This document shows positions 21,551 to 32,229 of a DNA stretch of 64,000 nucleotides, piece by piece. Position 1 is the stretch's first letter. Each line of letters opens with the position of its first letter. The stretch spans positions 48,598,192 through 48,662,191 of the forward strand of contig OY754464.1 in the NCBI GenBank assembly GCA_963575645.1, in the 5' to 3' direction. The notes beneath the pieces were generated by a model, which worked only from the letters and a program-made list of their open reading frames with translations, made no database searches and was not told the origin of the DNA. Origin of the DNA: Xanthostigma xanthostigma. Taxonomy: Eukaryota; Arthropoda; Insecta; Raphidioptera; Raphidiidae. The position numbers were made by a program, and so were the translations under genes.

Positions 21551-22672
21551 TAAGTAGTTATTAATTCGGTTCATTTGTTCTTCAGGTAGCTATTCCTTCG
21601 AATAAATAGCGATAATTCAATTCATCAAGCATAATTATGTTTACTGCAGGTGTAAATCTGCTCTGTCCAAGTTCTCCAATTAAATAATAATGGCTGTCAC
21701 ATGGAATCTATGTGATAGCCATAGATCATAATACTTAACCTATAATTTGAAGTCTTGCACCTACAGTTTGGTCTTGTGAATTTATTTGTGTTGTTCATTA
21801 ACCTTTTGTGGAGTGTATAGTTGTAAATTTTAAAGTTAGTGGACGTTTTAGGTCCAATTGGGTTAAGATTAAACATCATTATTTTGTGTGTTTTTTTGAC
21901 GTTTATACTAACCCCATCGGTCGGATTTTTGGGTGAACAACAAAATATTCAACATAAAGAATAAGGCATCTAGTGCAGTATAATATATTTATATTACAAG
22001 TAACTATTCTAATGCCTATATTCACCGATCACTATTTAAAGATAGAAGTTACTAATCTTGGAACAAATTTATTCGTTAGAATAATATTTACATTCAATTC
22101 ACCAAGCAAAATATCAGGTAGAAAAGTTAGTTAAGAATAAATATACACTGCATTATACTCTTTTTGTTGAATATTTTGACGTTCACCCAAAAATCTGACC
22201 GATGGCGTTAGTGTAAACGTCAAATAAAAATAAGTAACACAAAATAATAATCTTTTATCCTAACCCAATTGCACACAAAACTTGTAATTTTAATGTTTTA
22301 CAACTTTACACTTCACAAAAGGTTAATAAACAACACATAAATAAATGCACAAGAGCAACTGTAGATATAATACTCCACGTTTATAGGTTAGGTATTATGA
22401 TCTATGTGGCGGCCATTATTATTTTATCAGGCGAATAAATATTTATACCCTGGAAGTAAGACAGAATAAATGTATACATGCAGCAAACATTATTATGGTT
22501 GGTGAATTGAATTATCATTCGAAGAAATAGCTACCTGAAGGACAAACAAACCGAATAAATAACTACGTTCGGTCAATATGGCCATAACAGATATATTTGC
22601 TTGGTGAATTGAAAGTAAATTTTATTCGAAGGAATACATTTGTTCCAAGGTAAGTAACTTATATCTTTAATG
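21551..22672. mobile_element. imperfect foldback complex, ~1.1 kb
   Basis: Outer arms pair AGTAGTTATTAATTCGGTTC with ACCGAATAAATAACTACG. Inner arms pair TTGGGTGAACAACAAAATAT with the inverted form near 22,160 (GTTGAATATTTTGACGTTCA). Phrases such as TAGGTTAAG and AACCTTTTGTG recur inverted throughout. Arms are roughly 75-80% alike by eye. A second, offset inverted pairing (about 22,020-22,130 with 22,580-22,670) implies rearrangement or nested copies. Confidence 0.6.
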
Positions 22673-22726
22673 GGGCCCCATAGCAGGAGAATGGGTCACC
22701 CCCTCCTCCTGATAAAGGGTCACCTG

Positions 22727-22770
22727 AATAATAACCCACCCCCACTAGGTGGTGGGGGTGGGTTATTATT
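22727..22770. repeat. perfect 19-bp GC-rich hairpin
   Basis: AATAATAACCCACCCCCAC pairs exactly with GTGGGGGTGGGTTATTATT around a 6-base loop (TAGGTG). C- and G-rich runs of this sort are rare in this window. A CACCCCCTCCTCC phrase just upstream adds to the strand bias. Confidence 0.8.
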
Positions 22771-22779
22771 ATAAATACT

Positions 22780-23480
22780 TCGGAAAAATGCTCAAACAAA
22801 GGTACTCAAATCCACCAATCTTCATTAGCTTAGTATGAGTCACGGCCCACAATTTCCGAACTGAACTATATATCTAAAACATCTATCACAGCTCGGAAAC
22901 GTACGACCATCCAATGTAAAATACAGAACGCTGTATGAATAGTATTTATCGACAGAATATAAGTTCAAAAGTTTATGTAGAAGTTACGAAAGATAACAAG
23001 ATAGAATTTCAATGAAAACTTTAAAATTATGTAAAGCATATTTCAAACGTATATGTATATATCTCCTATGAGGCGGCAGGATATTTCATATTTTTGTTTT
23101 TCATTGTTTTATTTAATAAAATTAAGATCATATAAATTTTAAATTGTTTTAATGAATAATAAGGAACATCCAACGAAATTGAATATTCTTCTTTGGTATA
23201 GCATATAGTAATTCAAAAAGTTTCAACTCAGGAGGTAATAATTTACGCCCGGAAATTTTCACAATATATTTTATTATCTTGTCTTTTGCGACAAGTGACA
23301 CTCGACGCGCATTGGAGCATTAAAGCAATTACATTTCCGAAAATAATAAATTTTGCCTTCTTTGCACAGATTCGCCATTTTATACAATATGCTGTTTTCC
23401 ATACACTAGATTTCCACTTGTACTGTGTATCTGAATACACAAAATTCTCAAATGTTTCAGATTTGAAACGTAGCCACCAC
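22780..23480. other. non-coding, no gene seen
   Basis: Two overlapping frames on opposite strands at 23.24-23.52 kb (80 and 76 codons) have no recognisable domain and are treated as chance. Confidence 0.45.
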
Positions 23481-23482
23481 CG

Positions 23483-23700
23483 CACTTACAAATTTTATGA
23501 AAACGCTAGTTTATGAATGCAGATTTACTTACTGGTGTAAAAAGTTCAGGTGATAATTATATTGCAATTAAGTAAACAATATTATTTTAGGACATGTATT
23601 AAGGGATAATTTCTTTTTATTTTGTCCAAAAACAAAGTTAAATTCATATTAGCCAATACACTATATTGTCGGCAGGGTTTTGCTTCTACTCGAGTTATTT
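23483..23700 (+). mobile_element. repeat family R4, truncated copy
   Basis: Starts at CTTACAAATTTTATGAAAAC and runs to TTGTCGGCAGGGTTTTGC and TCGAGTTA. It matches only the 3' part of the copies at 28.75-29.27 and 43.9-44.39 kb and is the most diverged of the three. Confidence 0.6.
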
Positions 23701-23704
23701 TTTT

Positions 23705-24410
23705 TTTTATTATTGATGTGTACATTGTACATTGTCAATAAATCAAACATCATCAGTTTAAACATCATCAGATTAAATACCATCAGCCTATCACAGTATA
23801 ACAGTATAGTAAATTTTGATAAAATATTTGAAACTGGAGCGCTTGCTTAGAGATTAAAATAATTAATTGGTAAATAAACTTGAATTATTTCAATACATCT
23901 GAGACATAGTAAGTCTGAAATTTGACTCGTTTCATTAACAAACAGTAATTAATATCCTTGTATATTGCGTGTTATATCTAAATAACCGGTACGCATAAAA
24001 GAAAATCGTGGTAGAAATGTTCAAAAATCATGCCGGGGTAGGACTTGACCTGTAGGACTTCAAAGCTAGATGATATTATCAAATTTCCAAAAAAATCTTC
24101 TCGTAAATCGTCGTTTCTCCATTTATTTCTTGTAATCCCATTTTAGTCCACTTTCAAGCATCCGATCGACTTGACACGCTTACACAACTCTTTTATTAGG
24201 ATTTAATTTGCATCACCAATTCTTCCGTCAAAGAAATTTTCGTAATCATCCCGTTACTTCCACCATAAACGTTACGTTTCTCCCGCCATGCAAAATAATA
24301 TTTAGTCTCCCCAAAAAATGTGTTTTTAACTAGGTTAAGTTTGACGTGGAACTGTCAAAACAGTAGTTATAATACGCAAGCGGAGACGACCATGTATACA
24401 TTCTTTATTT
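23705..24410. other. non-coding, no gene seen
   Basis: AT-rich with short direct repeats (CATCATCAGTTTAAA) near 23.75 kb; nothing else recognised. Confidence 0.5.
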
Positions 24411-24414
24411 TATT

Positions 24415-24775
24415 GTTTGCAATTAAGAGAACGGATAAAAGATAAACAAATCGATTTACAATAATATTTGTTTACAAGCGGGGAATAAGATGTACTGTTC
24501 ATTCTTCGCCTGAGCGTAGGCGGTTTAAACAAAGTTCTTTAAAATATATATTATACATTTTTTAAATTCTTGTTTGCAAATAAGAGAAAGGCTGAAAGAT
24601 AAGACAAATCGGTTTACAATTATTTGTTTGCGAACGTAGAATAATATGTAGGTACTGTCCAAAATTATCAAATTCGGACACATTCTCGCCATTATCACGT
24701 AGGAGGTTTAAATGAAGCTGTTTAAAATGTAGGTATATTATATCGTTGTCTAATTGTAGAATTAGATTGATCATG
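24415..24775 (+). repeat. R6 family, two tandem copies
   Basis: AATTAAGAGAACGGATAAAAG with ATTTGTTTACAAGCG at about 24.42-24.56 kb, then AATAAGAGAAAGGCTGAAAG with ATTTGTTTGCGAACG at about 24.57-24.77 kb. Spacing is about 165 bp. Further copies lie at 25.7, 26.2 and 63.0 kb. Confidence 0.55.
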
Positions 24776-24779
24776 ATGC

Positions 24780-25368
24780 CTGGGCATTTCGTAATAAATG
24801 GCGTCATTTCAAGAAATAACCAACTAATATCCGCTATATCGTTCAGCAATCTCGCATGCACGTAAACAAACCAGAAATCGAGAGACAGCGCCGCTAGCGG
24901 CGTAAAATGCAACTATTTTACGATTTTCTCATGGCCAACCATATTATGATGCAGCGAAAGGTTTAGTTTGTAATATCGACAGACGTATTGCTCTCATCGA
25001 TCCGCTCGACTTTTCATTGGGCACATCTAGTCCAAGAGACGGCTGCAGAAAATGTGTCGTCATAAGGTGGACGAACGAAAAAATTAGAGATGATAGTTAA
25101 GACCATAATAAAGAAAGATCGCTAAGGTTGCCTGCGAAAATCCTGCCGAAACAATGTTTTTTTAATTGGTTTATCAGTTAATAGACCAGTGAAGTTAGCT
25201 TTTCACAAGGACAACATTAATAACAGAAAACAAATGATGAGGAAGGTAAGAAACTGCCGTCAGAAATACAGAAACCAAAAATTCAAATGCGTAAAAGGCC
25301 GGAGGGCTGTGGAGAGTGCATTTTAGGGGTCAAACGCGGTTTTTCGTTATTTCCGGCGAAAGTTGACC
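24780..25368. other. non-coding, no gene seen
   Basis: Moderately AT-rich. A donor-like AAG|GTAAGA at about 25,242 has no convincing exon before it. Confidence 0.45.
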
Positions 25369-25371
25369 TCC

Positions 25372-25719
25372 AATCGAAAAATGTTGTATAGCAATGTTGT
25401 AGGTATTAAAAGGATCTACAACTTTTATAAATACAACTTTTTCACATAACCTTAAAGATTCAAAGAAATATTGAAAAAACCGTGTTTTTCATTTTTAATT
25501 TTTTTTCCTGCAAAAATGATTTTTTTTCATGAAATTTTCTGGAGACTTACCTTTTGTATGACCTAACTAAGCTGTAATTTGCAGGAAAAAAAATTTAAAA
25601 TGAAAACACGGTTTTTTCAATATTTCTTTGTATCTTTAAGGTTATGTGAAAAAGTTATATTCATAAAAGTTGTAGATCCTTTTAATACCTACAACATTGC
25701 CATACAACAGTTTTCGATT
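25372..25719. repeat. foldback, ~140-bp arms
   Basis: The left arm starts AATCGAAAAATGTTGTATAG and the right arm ends CATACAACAGTTTTCGATT. Shared inner phrases include AGGATCTACAACTTTTAT and AAAAACCGTGTTTTTCATTT. The loop of about 67 bp (25,513-25,579) is not palindromic. Arms are near 90% alike by eye. The 67-codon frame over the right arm is incidental. Confidence 0.7.
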
Positions 25720-26335
25720 AAGAGAAAGGATAGAAGGATGAACAAGTTGGTTTACAAATATTTGTTTGCGAGCGAAAAATAGTGTGTATTATTACAAATT
25801 ATTAAATTCTGACATGTGGGATGACCCCATTTTACCGTCCACAACCGCATCCTATCGTCCACGGTGACCAACTCGACCAATAAACAACCTGCACGGCATT
25901 GTTATTTCTGTTGGTTATTGATTAGTGTCTAATTAGAGACCTAAATGCATGTACAATATGCGGTAATATGATTTTAAGTAATAATTGGTGACAGTATAAC
26001 GTTGATAATGAATAGCGGGGTGGGCGTGATTATGTTTTCGTGTAGGTACGGTTGTCAAGTGGCGATAATGTACCCTGTGCGTGCCGCATGTTCGTGGTCG
26101 CGGGACCTTGCTACTAAATTATTGTAAGTAGTCGTAGAACAACTTACAATTACATACATACAATACACGTTATATAGCGCGTGTTCCAAGTTAAATGCGA
26201 CGTGAAGAATGGGGTCGTTCTACATGTCAGAATTTGTTAATTTTGAAAAGAGCACACTATTTCTCAATCGTAAACAAATATTATAAATCAATTTGTGCAT
26301 GCTTTCTTTTATTTAATTGCAAAGAAGAATTAAAA
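25715..26335. mobile_element. R6 copies in inverted pair
   Basis: A plus-oriented R6 block (25,715-25,832) ends CTGACATGTGGGATGACCCC; its inverted partner starts at about 26,205 with AATGGGGTCGTTCTACATG and runs to TTTAATTGC near 26,320. The ~370 bp between them is unrelated. This may be one element with R6 as its ends, so the solo R6 copies elsewhere could be fragments of it. Confidence 0.45.
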
Positions 26336-26339
26336 AAAT

Positions 26340-26730
26340 GTCTATATTTTAAAACAGCTTTGCTTAAGCCGCTACGATGATGCGAGGAATGGTTGATTGA
26401 TAAAAACCTGTAAAATGTAAAAAAATAATCTTATTAAAACTGTTTAAACTGTAATTAAAGTAAAACAATAAAAGACAAGTTTATAAAGACGCTAGAATTT
26501 GAACTTGGGTTTTATAGGTTAGAAACATGCAACACAATACCTTTCTGACTACAGGTCCAGTTTTATTTTATTTGTTTTTTCAATATTCACAGAATTTAAC
26601 AAAACTATGTTTACAACACTAGTGAGGAATATGAAACAGTTGACGGGAATTTGGACAATAAAAAACGAGCAAACAGTCATTGAAAGATATGTATGACGTT
26701 TCGTTTCTTGTATTGTATCTTTTACCGTTC
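26340..26730. other. non-coding, no gene seen
   Basis: AT-rich, nothing recognised. Confidence 0.5.
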
Positions 26731-26960
26731 TAGCCTACAAGTGTGGAATGGTACTAATTTAGGTCAAAAATCACTTTCCAAAATTTTACAATTTTCGTTT
26801 TGAGGTCCCCCGAATCCAAAAATCATATTTTTGGAAAAACTCTGAGCATCTGTTTGTTAGTCCGTAAGCACAGGTCAAATGGATTATTGAATTGAGGACA
26901 AATTTTAAGAAGATGTTTGGTATGCAAAAAAGATAGGTACCTATATTATAACGTCGTTTT

Positions 26961-27300
26961 TAGGCGCGACCCAAGCTTTAGCTGGAAGCGCCTATATGTA
27001 CTCGCTTTGTCTGTGAATCTGTGACTCACGCTTTTTGTATCCAGCGTACAGCCCAAATGCCTTAATCTATTTTAAAAAACTTTTTTTTGTTCGATTCGTC
27101 TCCGAGTAACTTAAATCCTAACGTCGCCCGATTTTTGAATTTTGGTCCCAGAGGGGAGAAAATTATGAAAAAAAAATTTTTTTGCTTATTTCTCGCTCAA
27201 TTTAAATCAGATCGGTTTGAAACCAGTCTCAAACGAAAGAGGAGAGCATTTTACATAGATTTCGGATAACAGAATTTGCCCAAACAGTTTTTTATACAGA
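26961..27300 (+). mobile_element. repeat family R2
   Basis: Begins at the R1 break with GGCGCGACCCAAGCTTTAGC and includes TGAATTTTGGTCCCAGAGGG, CTCGCTCAATTTAAATCAGA and TCAAACGAAAGAGGAGAGCA. The second half recurs on the same strand at 47.69-47.87 kb, and the middle recurs at about 53.34 kb. Non-coding. Confidence 0.55.
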
Positions 27301-27373
27301 TTTATATAGAAATAAATTCAATTTGATTGTTGCACGGTTTAACATGGCAATTTAAAGTCATCATTATTATTAT

Positions 27374-28614
27374 TAGTGTATTTGCCATATATTCAAAGCA
27401 ATGGCACGTCAGTCCGGTGTCGGAGAGGCAACCGGATGGCGAGTGGTAATCTGGGCCTATGAGTGGTACAGAACCCCCTGGTAGCGGCCAAAGTGACCCC
27501 AAATGGACGGGGGCGGCGATATGGGGGTGGGGCAAAATCGAAAAATGTTTGAAAAGGCAACCGGATAAAAATGCGGTTGCATTGAAGGAAATACCCTAAT
27601 TATATAATCAATTTTTTTTGCCATCCGATCCACGCGGGCCGTTTTTGCACTAGCGAATAAAAAAAAAATTAAAAAAAAACTGAAAAGGCAACCGCTTCAA
27701 AATTAGTGAGCATACTTATTGACACCACCAAACGTTGGAAAAAAATTGCCATCCGATCCTGATGGGCAGTTTCGGAGAAACAACCCCTCAAAGTCGCCGA
27801 AAAACCCTTTTTTTCGATTTTTTCAACAATAAGTAAAAAAAACACACTAAAAATTGTTCAAATCGGATGGCATTCGAAATTTATACTGTCCTAAGTACAA
27901 ATAATAGTGTGTATCAATGCCATCCGATTTCGATTAAATTTACCCCTATTTAGCCACCCCCAAAACTCATGAAAATAACAATTTTATGCAGCGTATGGCA
28001 TTATTTTTCTTGTTATTGAGTTTTGGGGGTTGGCTAAATAGGGGTAAATTTAATCAAAATCGGATGGCATTGATACACACTATTATTTGTACTTAGGACA
28101 GTATAAATTTCGAATGCCATCCGATTTGAACAATTTTTAGTGTGTTTTTTTTACTTAATGTTGAAAAAATCGAAAAAAAGGGTTTTTCGGCAACTTTGAG
28201 GGGTTGTTTCTCCGAAACTGCCCATCAGGATCGGATGGCAATTTTTTTCCAACGTTTGGTGGTGTCAATAAGTATGCTCACTAATTTTGAAGCGGTTGCC
28301 TTTTCAGTTTTTTTTTAATTTTTTTTTTATTCGCTAGTGCAAAAACGGCCCGCGTGGATCGGATGGCAAAAAAAATTGATTATATAATTAGGGTATTTCC
28401 TTCAATGCAACCGCATTTTTATCCGGTTGCCTTTTCAAACATTTTTCGATTTTGCCCCACCCCCATATCGCCGCCCCCGTCCATTTGGGGTCACTTTGGC
28501 CGCTACCAGGGGGTTCTGTACCACTCATAGGCCCAGATTACCACTCGCCATCCGGTTGCCTCTCCGACACCGGACTGACGTGCCATTGCTTTGAATAATA
28601 AGGCACTTACACTA
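27374..28614. mobile_element. 1.24-kb near-perfect palindrome with motif array
   Basis: Arms of about 600 bp run from 27,374 to about 27,980 and from about 28,010 to 28,614, with a loop of about 30 bp. In the parts I compared, arms differ at only a few sites, two of them C/T changes at CG. Each arm carries about seven copies, in both orientations, of related motifs: ATCGGATGGCA / TGCCATCCGAT and AAGGCAACCGGAT. The outer arms are G/C-rich (GGGGGCGGCGATATGGGGGT), the inner arms AT-rich. No transposase and no clear target duplication. It could be a long-TIR transposon or a hairpin-RNA locus. The 64-77 codon frames in it are mirror images of each other. Confidence 0.8.
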
Positions 28615-28710
28615 TTGGCGTCGGTCGGATGGCGGGACCTAGGGGTCGGACCAAAATTTCTCGACGTTTCATAACTTTCTAAGAAGTTTGGCACCATTTT
28701 TGGAAAAGTT

Positions 28711-28716
28711 TATATA

Positions 28717-28753
<37 letters not shown>
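28711..28753. repeat. TA microsatellite
   Basis: About 40 bp of TA/TATG repeats at the 5' border of the next R4 copy. The other long R4 copy (43.89 kb) also begins with TATGTATATATGTGTGTG, so the run is probably part of R4. Confidence 0.8.
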
Positions 28754-28754
28754 G

Positions 28755-29272
28755 TGTTAGCACGATAACTCTCGACAGACTTAATCGATTTAAACGAAAT
28801 TTGGTCCACACGTTGGAACCCATCACCGCACGAAGCCTATTTAAAATGGGCCCAATCGGGCCATGTTAAGGGTGGTATTTAGGGGTTGAAAAAAGTTTTC
28901 GGGCCCAAAAATACCGAAAAAATTATCAGAATCGTTTCAAATTTAAAGTTTAACCCTTTAGTAATTATTAAAATGTACTGCTAAAATTTTAAAAAAATCG
29001 GCCCGACAGGACCGGACTTACAAATTTTATGAAAACGCAAGTTTACCGATATGGATTTACATGCTGAAGGGTGTATATAATTTGGTACAGATGTTGAATT
29101 GATATATAGTATTGAAATTAAGTAAAAAAATGTTGTTTTAAGGGGTGTATTAAGGGGTAATTTTCTTTATTTTGTCCAAAAACAAAGTTAAATTCATATA
29201 ATAAAGCCACACTGCCTATAAAAGCAAATACACTATATTGTCGGCAGGGTTTCGCACTGCGACCCGAGTTTT
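28755..29272 (+). mobile_element. repeat family R4, long copy
   Basis: CACGATAACTCTCGACAGAC at the start, GAAATTTGGTCCACACGTTG, GGGCCCAAAAATACCGAAAA, then the shared 3' part ending TGTCGGCAGGGTTTCGC and CTGCGACCCGAG. It matches 43,911-44,393 along its whole length on the same strand. Non-coding; probably a non-autonomous element. Confidence 0.65.
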
Positions 29273-29306
29273 TATTATTATTATTATTATTATTAATAAT
29301 AATAAT
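29273..29306. repeat. ATT/AAT simple repeat
   Basis: Runs of ATT then AAT units between the end of R4 and the resumed R1 copy. Confidence 0.75.
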
Positions 29307-29662
29307 ATTATAATTTTCATAACGGTTTATTATTTTATTTATTTTTCAAGAAAGTTTTGTTAGGAAATTTGTTTTCTAAACTTAATAGTTTCAGAAATAT
29401 TTTGAAAATAAAAAAAATCAGCTGTTCTCTTATTTTGTAGATCTGTCAGAAATAAACTAGTTAAGATTGCTTTGAATAATTTTTACACGACGTGGAACAT
29501 ATTAGGTAGGTAACCATGGCAAATAATAGCAAATATCATATTGAATACTAGCCATTACTCGCGTCACCTCACGCGATATCAGAAATTTTGTTTTCTATAT
29601 ACCTATTATATCAAATGTCAATATTTTTGAAGTTGGAATGGTCCCGTCGCCCAATTGGCTGG

Positions 29663-30313
29663 GTAGTTCAGACGGTAGGGAGATTTCCCTATATGTTAAT
29701 GTGGAAACATAGTCTACCTCGCTGATTTTTTGCATACGATTTTAGGCCTGTCTCAGTATCCCAAATGCACAAAAGTCTACAATTTTTACAATACGGGGGG
29801 GGGGGGGGCTGAACGGTGCAAAATTTGTTTTCTTATTTTCTCGGCTTATATTATAGCTACGACAATGTAGAGGGCGCTCCGAGCATTACAAGTTTGTCTC
29901 TTATGACTTTCGTCGTAACTGCAACGGTTACCGATTTATATTAAACATTTAGAACGATGTTTTCAAAATAACAACATTCAATTTTCCTGCGTAAGTAAAG
30001 AAAAGTAATTTTGACAATATAACATAAGAGACAGAGAAAGAGTACCTTAGAACCATTGCAGTCATGAGAAGCAAAGTAGTGCTCGGAGCGCCCTCTACAT
30101 TGGCATAATTATTTTAGTCGCAGCTATAATACGAGCCGAGAAAATTAGAAAACAAATTTTGCACCTTTTAGGACCTCCCTACCCCCCTCGCCCCGTAATG
30201 CAAAATTTGTAAACTTTTGTGCGTTTGAACACTGCGAGAGGGGCCTACAAGCGTGTGCAAAATTCAGCGAGATAGAGTATGTTTCCAGCTCAAACTCCCT
30301 ACCGCCTGGACTA
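29663..30313. mobile_element. foldback, ~235-bp arms
   Basis: The left arm begins TAGTTCAGACGGTAGGGAG and the right arm ends CTCCCTACCGCCTGGACTA. Shared inner phrases include GAGGGCGCTCCGAGC and its inverted GCTCGGAGCGCCCTC. The left arm carries a run of 14 G at about 29,795, where the right arm has interrupted C runs, so the tract seems to have expanded. The centre, about 180 bp, is AT-rich. Confidence 0.7.
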
Positions 30314-30319
30314 GGAATT

Positions 30320-31195
30320 TTTCAATCAACTCAACATGCCAATCGTATGTCAACATTAAATATGTGTACATGTATGAGGAATAACAATCACGGTTACAAC
30401 AAAAGCAAACTAATAACTTTTTTTAAAATGATTAGTCTACAAGATGAAGTTAATTTCAGAAACCAATATCCACAGTTTTAAAACATTTCAGCATGTAAGT
30501 AATTGAATAATTAATTAACTATTCAATTATTTACGTAAGCTGTCATTGTAAACCGAACTAAGGCCTTGTGTATCAGCAAGTAAATTCACAGCCCTTTTAT
30601 GTAGGTAAGTTTAATAAAAACAATTCAAAATGCAGTTGTATATATTGCGTTTCTCTGGCCACTAATTTGTGTCAGTATTTTTAGTTTCATTCATTTTACT
30701 TTCCAAATCAACGAGGTGCTGTATAAGTCATTTCATTAAAAAAACTAAGAATAAATACCTAAATGAAAGCAAAAATTAATAACTCGATTTAATCGCAGAT
30801 CCGTTGGGACACGCGGTATAAATACCTACACATAGAAATATTGTTATGCTTAGCAGTGGTATTTTATTATCATTCCTGCCGACTAGGGCTGTACGCTAGT
30901 TCTCTGATATGTCTATAAAATGCTGATAGTGAGAAGAGTTTATTTGTTACGTAATATGAAGAAATAAAAAACATAAGTTGATATTAGGCCGAGAAAACTC
31001 AGGAAGAGGATGTTTTTTTTAAGTAACACTTCTTTAGTCTAAGTGATTCAAACGGATGTAGATAAAACAGGTGAAAAATAACAAAAACACCATAGCTGTC
31101 AATTTTTTATTTAAGTTTAATATAAGCCATTCACATTGACATAACATAACATATTTATTGACAATGTGTTTGTACAATATTATCAATCAGAGTAA
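30320..31195. other. non-coding, no gene seen
   Basis: AT-rich sequence without recognisable genes or repeat borders. Confidence 0.5.
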
Positions 31196-31198
31196 AAT

Positions 31199-31567
31199 AA
31201 ATCCCACCAAAAACATTCTGTAAAAAACTAGCCAAGACTCGATGGAGCTGCTTGTTTATCTCTAAAAAGTAATGAAATCTAGACAAAATCGTGCCAAGTC
31301 TAAGGTTCCTTACTGCGATTTCTTTATTATTATAGTAAATGTTGTGTACAAAACCAGGTGCTCCATGACACCATTCCACCAATCTGTCGCCAGAACCGGT
31401 AGAAGAACCGGCCAAGTCACACAACATTTACTATAATAATAAAGAAATCGCAGTAAGGAACCTTAGACTTGGCACGACTTTGTCTAGATTTCATTACTTT
31501 TTAGAGATAAACAAGCTGCTCCATCGAGACTTGGCTAGTTTTTTACAGAATGTTTTTGGTGGGATTT
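31199..31567. mobile_element. foldback, 149-bp arms at ~98% identity
   Basis: Left arm 31,199-31,347 and right arm 31,419-31,567 are exactly equal in length. I count three mismatches (near positions 40, 52 and 89 of the left arm). Arms begin AAATCCCACCAAAAACATTC outside and meet the loop at GTAAATGTTGTGT. The 71-bp loop encodes a LanC-like peptide on the minus strand (separate entry). High arm identity implies a recent origin. Confidence 0.8.
31345..31418 (-). pseudogene. LanC-like protein (LANCL) fragment in foldback loop
   Basis: Read on the minus strand the loop gives GSSTGSGDRLVEWCHGAPGF. WCHGAPG is a signature of the LanC-like family: the cysteine and the histidine after it lie in the conserved core where the bacterial LanC cyclases and human LANCL1-3 have zinc ligands and active-site residues. 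The preceding GDRLVEW also fits animal LANCL proteins. The family normally has about 400 residues; only about 24 codons are here. Homology stops at the palindrome arms: an in-frame stop lies just upstream inside the arm, and the downstream arm reading does not resemble LanC. No good splice sites bracket it. I read it as a gene fragment captured in a foldback, not a working exon. Confidence 0.55.
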
Positions 31568-31569
31568 CA

Positions 31570-31940
31570 CTTCTTTTTGTAGAAACGTGGGCATATTGAT
31601 TTATTTTATTAGATTTTCTTATTTGACACAGTTTTTTTCTTTTTAGGAGTAGTTTTTTTATTATTACAAATCTTTCTTTTCTTTATATGTGTGTAAACCT
31701 TGAAAGTATGCAATTCAGACAGAGAATAGTTCCTTATCTCTATGGTAACTAATGATACAAAACAATGCTGATTTGAGTAAACAAATATCTGGTTTTCTGG
31801 AATTTCTGCCGCACTCTCTCTCTCTCAACTGAGGACATTTTCATAATCTTCGATTATCCTAGTTTTTATAGTTTTCCCTTTATGTGGCCATTAAACCCTA
31901 ACTCTGTACTAAATTTCAGCTCTCTGAGTTTATGGGAAGT
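31570..31940. other. non-coding, no gene seen
   Basis: AT-rich with a short CTCTCTCTCTC run near 31,815; nothing else recognised. Confidence 0.5.
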
Positions 31941-31954
31941 ACTAGTTCTATTTT

Positions 31955-32226
31955 GATGATCATGAGTGAGTGAGTGTATGAATGAGTGTCATAAATGCGA
32001 AACTTTGCTTTCGCTTAACTTCGGAACTAAATGACCTACAGACTTAAAATTTTGGATTTTAAGTATGTGATTATAGCTAACTGGATGACGAAAATATCTG
32101 CGTTCTGGTCTTATCCAGAGGTTCTCAAATAGGGGCCTGAAAATGCGGCGAAATGGTTCCAGTAAAGGATGGTACGGTAGTGTTTGCTTCGCGCTCGACT
32201 TAGCGGGGGCACTGCCGTGCCCCCAG
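31955..32226 (+). repeat. dispersed-repeat fragment ending in a hairpin
   Basis: Starts in GAGTGAGTGAGTGTATGAA, runs through CGCTTAACTTCGGAACTAAA and GTTTGCTTCGCGCTCGAC, and ends in the perfect hairpin GGGGGCACTGCCGTGCCCCC (32,204-32,223). The style is that of non-autonomous insect transposon ends; family uncertain. A minus-strand 81-codon frame over it is incidental. Confidence 0.45.
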
Positions 32227-32229
32227 ATT

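Larger units (their letters stand above)
26735..29655 (-). mobile_element. R1 copy split by nested insertions
   Basis: 26,735-26,960 mirrors the right half of the R1 copy at 10.38-10.70 kb (shared GAGGTCCCCCGAATCC). 29,305-29,655 mirrors its left half (shared TCACGCGATATCAGAAATTT and CCATTCCAACTTC phrases). Joined across the gap they align with one continuous R1 in reverse. The ~2.34 kb between (R2, the large palindrome, R4 and simple repeats) therefore entered an existing R1 copy. Confidence 0.6.

Noticed and set aside
31155-31427. 90-codon frame as a complete LanC-like gene
   Set aside because: Only the loop-encoded part resembles LanC; the rest is the foldback arm and neighbouring DNA.
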